The notes under the pieces: generated by a model | What the model was told of the DNA's origin: nothing | The model's input: only the letters and a program-made list of their open reading frames with translations | Databases searched by the model: none | Translations under genes and position numbers: made by a program | Shown here: one piece after another, positions 6,477 to 8,970 of the stretch | Numbering within the stretch: the first letter of the stretch is position 1 | How the letters are laid out: each line of letters begins with the position of its first letter | Source: Rhodospirillum sp. UBA1311 | GTDB lineage: Bacteria; Pseudomonadota; Alphaproteobacteria; Rhodospirillales; Rhodospirillaceae | DNA: 8,970 nt | Assembly (NCBI GenBank): GCA_002307145.1 | Contig: DBTR01000099.1 | Location: 16,951 to 25,920, forward strand | Direction of reading: 5' to 3'

Positions 6477-6499
6477 TGGAGGGGCGCGCCCCTCCAGAC
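6474..6499. repeat. Perfect 26-bp palindrome downstream of ptsI
   Basis: The left arm at 6474-6486 (GTCTGGAGGGGCG) and right arm at 6487-6499 (CGCCCCTCCAGAC) are exact reverse complements with no spacer. As RNA it would form a very stable hairpin on either strand. A T5 run at 6510-6514 is 10 nt past the stem, too far for a classical terminator, though a small CCAG/CTGG stem (6494-6497 with 6506-6509) abuts it. It could be a transcription barrier, an mRNA 3'-end stabiliser, a dyad repeat element, or a site for a dimeric protein. Confidence 0.75.
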
Positions 6500-6514
6500 T
6501 TCCCACTGGTTTTT

Positions 6515-6569
6515 GCGCGAAGCGCGATAAAGCCCTCCCGCCACGTGAGAGTTGACAGCCGCTTCGCGC
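6515..6569. repeat. Spaced inverted repeat in the ptsI downstream region
   Basis: GCGCGAAGC (6515-6523) and GCTTCGCGC (6561-6569) are exact reverse complements of 9 bases, 37 bases apart. The left copy can also form a short self-hairpin (GCGC-GAA-GCGC, 6515-6525). No gene or credible promoter was seen between them. TTGACA at 6552-6557 has no -10 partner. Confidence 0.5.
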
Positions 6570-6588
6570 CGGAAAAACGAATGGGGTG

Positions 6589-6621
6589 TGCGAGGGGATC
6601 GAATCCCCTCGCAAGTTTTTT
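6589..6621 (+). terminator. Intrinsic terminator of the hprK-ptsI cluster
   Basis: A perfect 11-bp stem, 6589-6599 (TGCGAGGGGAT) with 6603-6613 (ATCCCCTCGCA), has a 3-nt loop. It is followed after two bases by six Ts (6616-6621) on the plus strand. It lies about 150 bases after ptsI, and its T run overlaps the stop codon (6620-6622) of the convergent minus-strand gene. On the minus strand the nearest T run is about 11 nt from the stem, so it is weaker in that direction. Confidence 0.82.
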
Positions 6622-7552
6622 AGCCGAGCGCCTTGCGCTTCGCTTCGGTGCGCGCCATCAGCCGGTCGATCTCGGCGACGTCGATGCCCGAGAGCTTCGG
6701 GCCGGGTGCGCGGAGGGTGGCGCTGGCGATCGCGCCGCGTCGCATCAGGATATGCTTGCGGATCGCGAGGCCGATGCCGAGCTGCTGCTCCATGCGCAGG
6801 ATCGGCAGGTAGCAGTCGTAGATGTCTTCCGCGCGGTCGGCCTCGCCCGCATGGAAGAGGCGCACCGTCTCCACCAGCGCCTCGACGTAGGCGAAGCCGG
6901 TCATCGCGCCGTCCGCGCCCCGGCTGAGTTCCTGGGGCAGGTGGATGCCGCCGTTGCCGCAAAGGATCGACAGGCGCGGCGAGCCCTTCGCCTCCGCCGC
7001 GCGGATCGCCGAGACCTTGGCGAGGCCGGGGCTGTCCTCGTGCTTCAGCATCACGATCTGCGGCAGGTCCCGGGTGAGTTCGAGAATCCCCCGCGTCGAG
7101 ATCGGCACCCCGGTGGTCTGCGGGAAGTCCTGGTAGACCACCGGCACATCTGGCCCGAGCGCCTCGCAGACCTGATGGAAATAGCCGATCACCCGATCTT
7201 CGCGCGGCGTGCCGCGGCTCGGCGCGACCATCACTCCGGCCGCGCCCCGGTCCATCGCGTGGGCGGCGAAGTCGCGGAGGTTGTCCAGCCCGGAATCCGA
7301 AACCCCGACCACCACCGGCGTGGTCCCGCCGGTGCGTTTGAGAATGCGGTCGAGGACGGCCTTGCGTTCGTCCGGGGTGAGCTTGTCCGCCTCGCCCATG
7401 ATTCCGAGGGCGGTGATGCCGGTGACGCCGTGCGCGATGTAGAAGTCGAGCAGCCGGTCGAGGCTGGCGAAGTCGATCGCGCCGGTCTCGCTGAACGGCG
7501 TGGCGCAAATGACGTAGACGCCGGACGTGTGGCGGTCGATGGCAAGGCTCAT
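6620..7552 (-). CDS. DapA/NanA-superfamily aldolase or dehydratase, substrate unknown
   Basis: A 310-residue class I (Schiff-base) TIM-barrel lyase. The catalytic lysine is Lys170 in VMLKHED and the barrel Tyr is Tyr140 in VVYQDFPQTTG. The position of the DHDPS GTTGE motif reads GIMGE (50-54), so both proton-relay threonines are lost (Ile51, Met52). The DHDPS carboxylate-binding Arg (YNVPSRTG in E. coli) is a Thr (146), and the conserved Tyr pair near residue 107 is absent (APSRG). It is therefore probably not lysine-pathway DapA. A 2-keto-3-deoxy-sugar-acid aldolase or dehydratase role is possible but unproven. GGAGG sits 8 nt upstream of the ATG, which supports the start. An AEC permease gene ends 65 bases upstream on the same strand, so the two likely share a transcript and perhaps a substrate. 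Confidence 0.87.
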   Translation of the reverse strand: MSLAIDRHTSGVYVICATPFSETGAIDFASLDRLLDFYIAHGVTGITALGIMGEADKLTPDERKAVLDRILKRTGGTTPVVVGVSDSGLDNLRDFAAHAMDRGAAGVMVAPSRGTPREDRVIGYFHQVCEALGPDVPVVYQDFPQTTGVPISTRGILELTRDLPQIVMLKHEDSPGLAKVSAIRAAEAKGSPRLSILCGNGGIHLPQELSRGADGAMTGFAYVEALVETVRLFHAGEADRAEDIYDCYLPILRMEQQLGIGLAIRKHILMRRGAIASATLRAPGPKLSGIDVAEIDRLMARTEAKRKALG

Positions 7553-7617
7553 GCTGGGGTCCTCCGGGGTGGGGAACCTAGAGCCTGAGCCTCGCGAAAC
7601 CGTTCGTCAACCCGGGG

Positions 7618-8583
7618 TTAGCCGCCCGAGCCGACCGCGAGCAGGATCAGCGGCAGGGTGATCGCCGAGGCGACGGTGGTGACGAACACCGTCATCGCCG
7701 CGCGCCGCACGTAGACGCCGTAGCGCTGCGCCAGGATGAAGGCGTTCTTCGGCGACGGCAGCGCCGCGACGAACACCAGCGAGGCCACCTGCGCCGCGTC
7801 GAGGCCGAAGACGAAGCGGCCGAAGACGAATGCGACGATCGGGATCAGCGCCAGCTTGATCAGCGACACCACCGCGATTTCGCGCCGGTCGCCGCCGCTC
7901 GCGGCGTCTTCGACGTCCTTTTCCGAAAGCGTCAGGCCGAGGGTGAAGATCGCGGCCGGGATCGCGCCGTGGCCGAGCATGTCGCAGGTGCGCAGCACGG
8001 TCTCGGGGATGTGCAGCCCGATCGCCGCCACCGCGACGCCCGCGAAGTTGGCGAGCAGCAGCGGGTTCTTCAGCACCACCAGGAACACCTGGCCGATCTT
8101 GGCGACGATCGAGGACGCGGGCGCGCCGTTTTCCCGCGCGAGATCGAGTTCGATCCAGGCGATCAGGACCGGGTAGACGAAGATCATGTGGACCAGGGTC
8201 GCGAGGATCGCGGGCAAGGGCGTGCCGAAGGCGTAGATGCAGATCGGGATGCCGAGGTAGCCCGCGTTGCCGTTGATCGCGGTGAAGATCCCGAGGGAGA
8301 GCTTCGCGCCCCGCTCCTTGAACACCCGGCGTCCGATGAACAGGAAGGTCAGGCCGCCGACCAGGATCGCTGCGGAATAGCTCGCGAGGTAGCCCCAGTG
8401 GGCGATTTCGGCGAAGTCGCGCTTCGCGAGCGTGCTGAAGAACAGCGGCGGCATCGCCACGTAGAACACGAATCGCGACAACACCGTCGGTCCGGCGGGG
8501 CCGAGCAGCCTGAGGCGGCCGCAGATGAACCCGACGAGGGTGATGGCGAATACCGGCGCGAAGACGCCGATGACGTGCTCCAT
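7618..8583 (-). CDS. AEC-family permease (auxin efflux carrier superfamily)
   Basis: A 321-residue inner-membrane transporter with about ten hydrophobic segments (roughly 5-22, 35-53, 63-84, 98-118, 123-145, 167-189, 204-219, 236-256, 262-285, 294-316). This matches the AEC fold of two five-helix halves. Family landmarks include NGNAGYLGIPI (104-114), KNPLLLANFAGV (172-183) and ALPSPKNAFILAQRYGV (274-290). Bacterial members move malonate, malate and other carboxylates. I chose ATG 8583 (MEHVIGVFAPVF) because GGAAGGA (8592-8598 on plus) lies 8 nt upstream and the protein then starts at the first helix. An in-frame ATG 57 bases earlier would add 19 non-conserved residues and lies ahead of the likely promoter. 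It is the first gene of a probable pair with the DapA-type lyase, which suggests import of a carboxylate that the lyase then cleaves. Confidence 0.88.
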   Translation of the reverse strand: MEHVIGVFAPVFAITLVGFICGRLRLLGPAGPTVLSRFVFYVAMPPLFFSTLAKRDFAEIAHWGYLASYSAAILVGGLTFLFIGRRVFKERGAKLSLGIFTAINGNAGYLGIPICIYAFGTPLPAILATLVHMIFVYPVLIAWIELDLARENGAPASSIVAKIGQVFLVVLKNPLLLANFAGVAVAAIGLHIPETVLRTCDMLGHGAIPAAIFTLGLTLSEKDVEDAASGGDRREIAVVSLIKLALIPIVAFVFGRFVFGLDAAQVASLVFVAALPSPKNAFILAQRYGVYVRRAAMTVFVTTVASAITLPLILLAVGSGG

Positions 8584-8610
8584 GATTGCGATCCTTCCTT
8601 GAAAGACCGA

Positions 8611-8640
8611 CGTATAAGCCCACCTTGCGGAATTGGGCAA
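8611..8640 (-). promoter_or_regulatory. Candidate sigma-70 promoter for the AEC-lyase unit
   Basis: On the minus strand, TTGCCC (8640-8635) is the -35 and TATACG (8616-8611) the -10, with an 18-nt spacer. Each hexamer matches about 4 of 6 consensus bases. The start would be near 8604, leaving a leader of about 20 nt that contains the GGAAGGA ribosome site. The fit is moderate. Confidence 0.42.
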
Positions 8641-8668
8641 GTGCGCCGTGGCCGTCCCGGATATTCGG

Positions 8669-8697
8669 TTGTGATGCGGCGCGAGTGCCGATATGAT
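8669..8697 (+). promoter_or_regulatory. Candidate sigma-70 promoter for ahcY
   Basis: TTGTGA (8669-8674, 4 of 6) and TATGAT (8692-8697, 5 of 6) are separated by exactly 17 nt. Transcription would start near 8704 and give a leader of about 70 nt. The promoter lies within a dyad (GCGGCG 8676-8681 with CGCCGC 8699-8704, followed by T5 at 8707-8711), which might bind a regulator as DNA. As RNA, only a transcript from further upstream would carry the full terminator-like hairpin. Confidence 0.55.
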
Positions 8698-8718
8698 CCG
8701 CCGCGCTTTTTGCCGCCC

Positions 8719-8739
8719 CGCGCGAACGTGCGTGGCGCG
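8719..8739 (+). other. Short hairpin in the ahcY leader
   Basis: CGCGC (8719-8723) pairs with GCGCG (8735-8739) around an 11-nt loop in the predicted ahcY 5' leader. It is short and may be chance in GC-rich DNA. I looked for the SAH and SAM-II riboswitch cores and did not recognise them. Confidence 0.3.
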
Positions 8740-8773
8740 AGATCGTATTTGATGCTTTTAGGAGGCTCGCTTG

Positions 8774-8970
8774 ATGACTCAGTTCACCGATTATAAGGTC
8801 GCCGACATCGGACTCGCGGATTGGGGTCGGAAAGAGATCGCCATCGCCGAGACCGAGATGCCGGGCCTGATGGCGCTGCGCGCCGAGTTCGGTGCGTCGC
8901 AGCCGTTGAAGGGCGCGCGGATCGCGGGCTGCCTCCACATGACGATCCAGACCGCCGTGCTGATCGAGAC
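8774..8970 (+). CDS. ahcY: S-adenosylhomocysteine hydrolase, N-terminal fragment
   Basis: The first 65 codons of a gene that runs off the window. The residues match adenosylhomocysteinase closely: FTDYKVADIGLADWGRKEI at the start, then AETEMPGLMALR, and AGCLHMTIQTAVLIE with the substrate-binding His55 and Thr57 of the HMTIQT motif. The enzyme splits S-adenosylhomocysteine to adenosine and homocysteine in the methionine/SAM cycle, in the cytoplasm, using bound NAD. The NAD domain and active-site Lys lie outside the window. AGGAGG (8760-8765) sits 8 nt before the ATG, a near-ideal ribosome site. ahcY commonly follows the PTS cluster in related alphaproteobacteria. Here it is separated from ptsI by the AEC-lyase pair and has its own candidate promoter. 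Confidence 0.95.
   Translation, partial: MTQFTDYKVADIGLADWGRKEIAIAETEMPGLMALRAEFGASQPLKGARIAGCLHMTIQTAVLIE

Noticed and set aside
4550..6555. Long open frames on both strands over ptsI (for example the minus frame 4550-6544 and a plus frame from 4795)
   Set aside because: They are low-complexity Arg/Gly/Ala-rich shadows of the intact EI frame, with no recognisable motifs.
6552..6580. TTGACA at 6552 as a promoter
   Set aside because: No acceptable -10 lies at 16-18 nt (AAACGA at 17), and it would fire straight into the terminator at 6589.
6545..7588. A 347-codon plus-strand open frame antisense to the DapA-type gene
   Set aside because: It has no motif or credible fold, and the minus-strand frame has a clear TIM-barrel lyase with a ribosome site.
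8640..8773. SAH or SAM-II riboswitch upstream of ahcY
   Set aside because: Such elements occur before SAM-cycle genes, but I could not recognise the conserved core or pseudoknot partners. A covariance-model search would settle it.
7607..8938. A 443-codon minus-strand open frame across the AEC gene and the ahcY start
   Set aside because: It overlaps the ahcY start and the AEC frame and reads as Arg/Pro-rich shadow sequence.

Overview
The window is high-GC (roughly two-thirds G+C by eye) chromosomal DNA from an alphaproteobacterium, most likely in or near the Rhodospirillales. The evidence is the conserved order chvI-chvG / hprK-rapZ / EIIA(Man)-HPr-EI / ahcY, a short single-domain HPr kinase of the alphaproteobacterial type, and a candidate EcfG general-stress promoter. 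This placement is inference from gene order and protein type, not from a database search. There is no transposase, phage gene, CRISPR array, tRNA or rRNA.

Layout. Positions 1-1854 (+) hold the end of the ChvI response regulator and the complete ChvG sensor kinase, which overlap by one base. Positions 1855-2480 hold a small BON-domain lipoprotein on the minus strand, with a strong terminator and a second large hairpin downstream and a candidate EcfG promoter upstream. This gene sits between chvG and hprK, which are often adjacent in alphaproteobacteria. Positions 2481-6442 (+) form a compact five-gene cluster: HPr kinase/phosphorylase, RapZ, mannose-family EIIA, HPr and Enzyme I. Positions 6443-6621 are a dyad-rich intergenic stretch with a near-maximal palindrome and a terminator. 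Positions 6620-8583 (-) hold a probable two-gene unit: an AEC-family permease followed by a DapA-superfamily lyase. Positions 8584-8773 are a divergent promoter region, and ahcY (+) starts at 8774 and runs off the end.

Function. EI, HPr and EIIA form a phosphorelay from PEP with no sugar-specific EIIB or EIIC in view, so this looks like a regulatory PTS rather than a sugar transporter. HprK would phosphorylate HPr on a serine and so gate the relay. ChvG/ChvI is an envelope, acid and host-signal two-component system. RapZ is a P-loop RNA-binding or regulatory protein. The AEC-lyase pair is probably accessory metabolism for an unidentified 2-oxo acid or related carboxylate.

I did not find a clearly undescribed system. 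The best leads are the candidate EcfG promoter on the BON gene, a possible leaderless hprK transcript, the non-DapA active site of the lyase, and the competing hairpins after ptsI.
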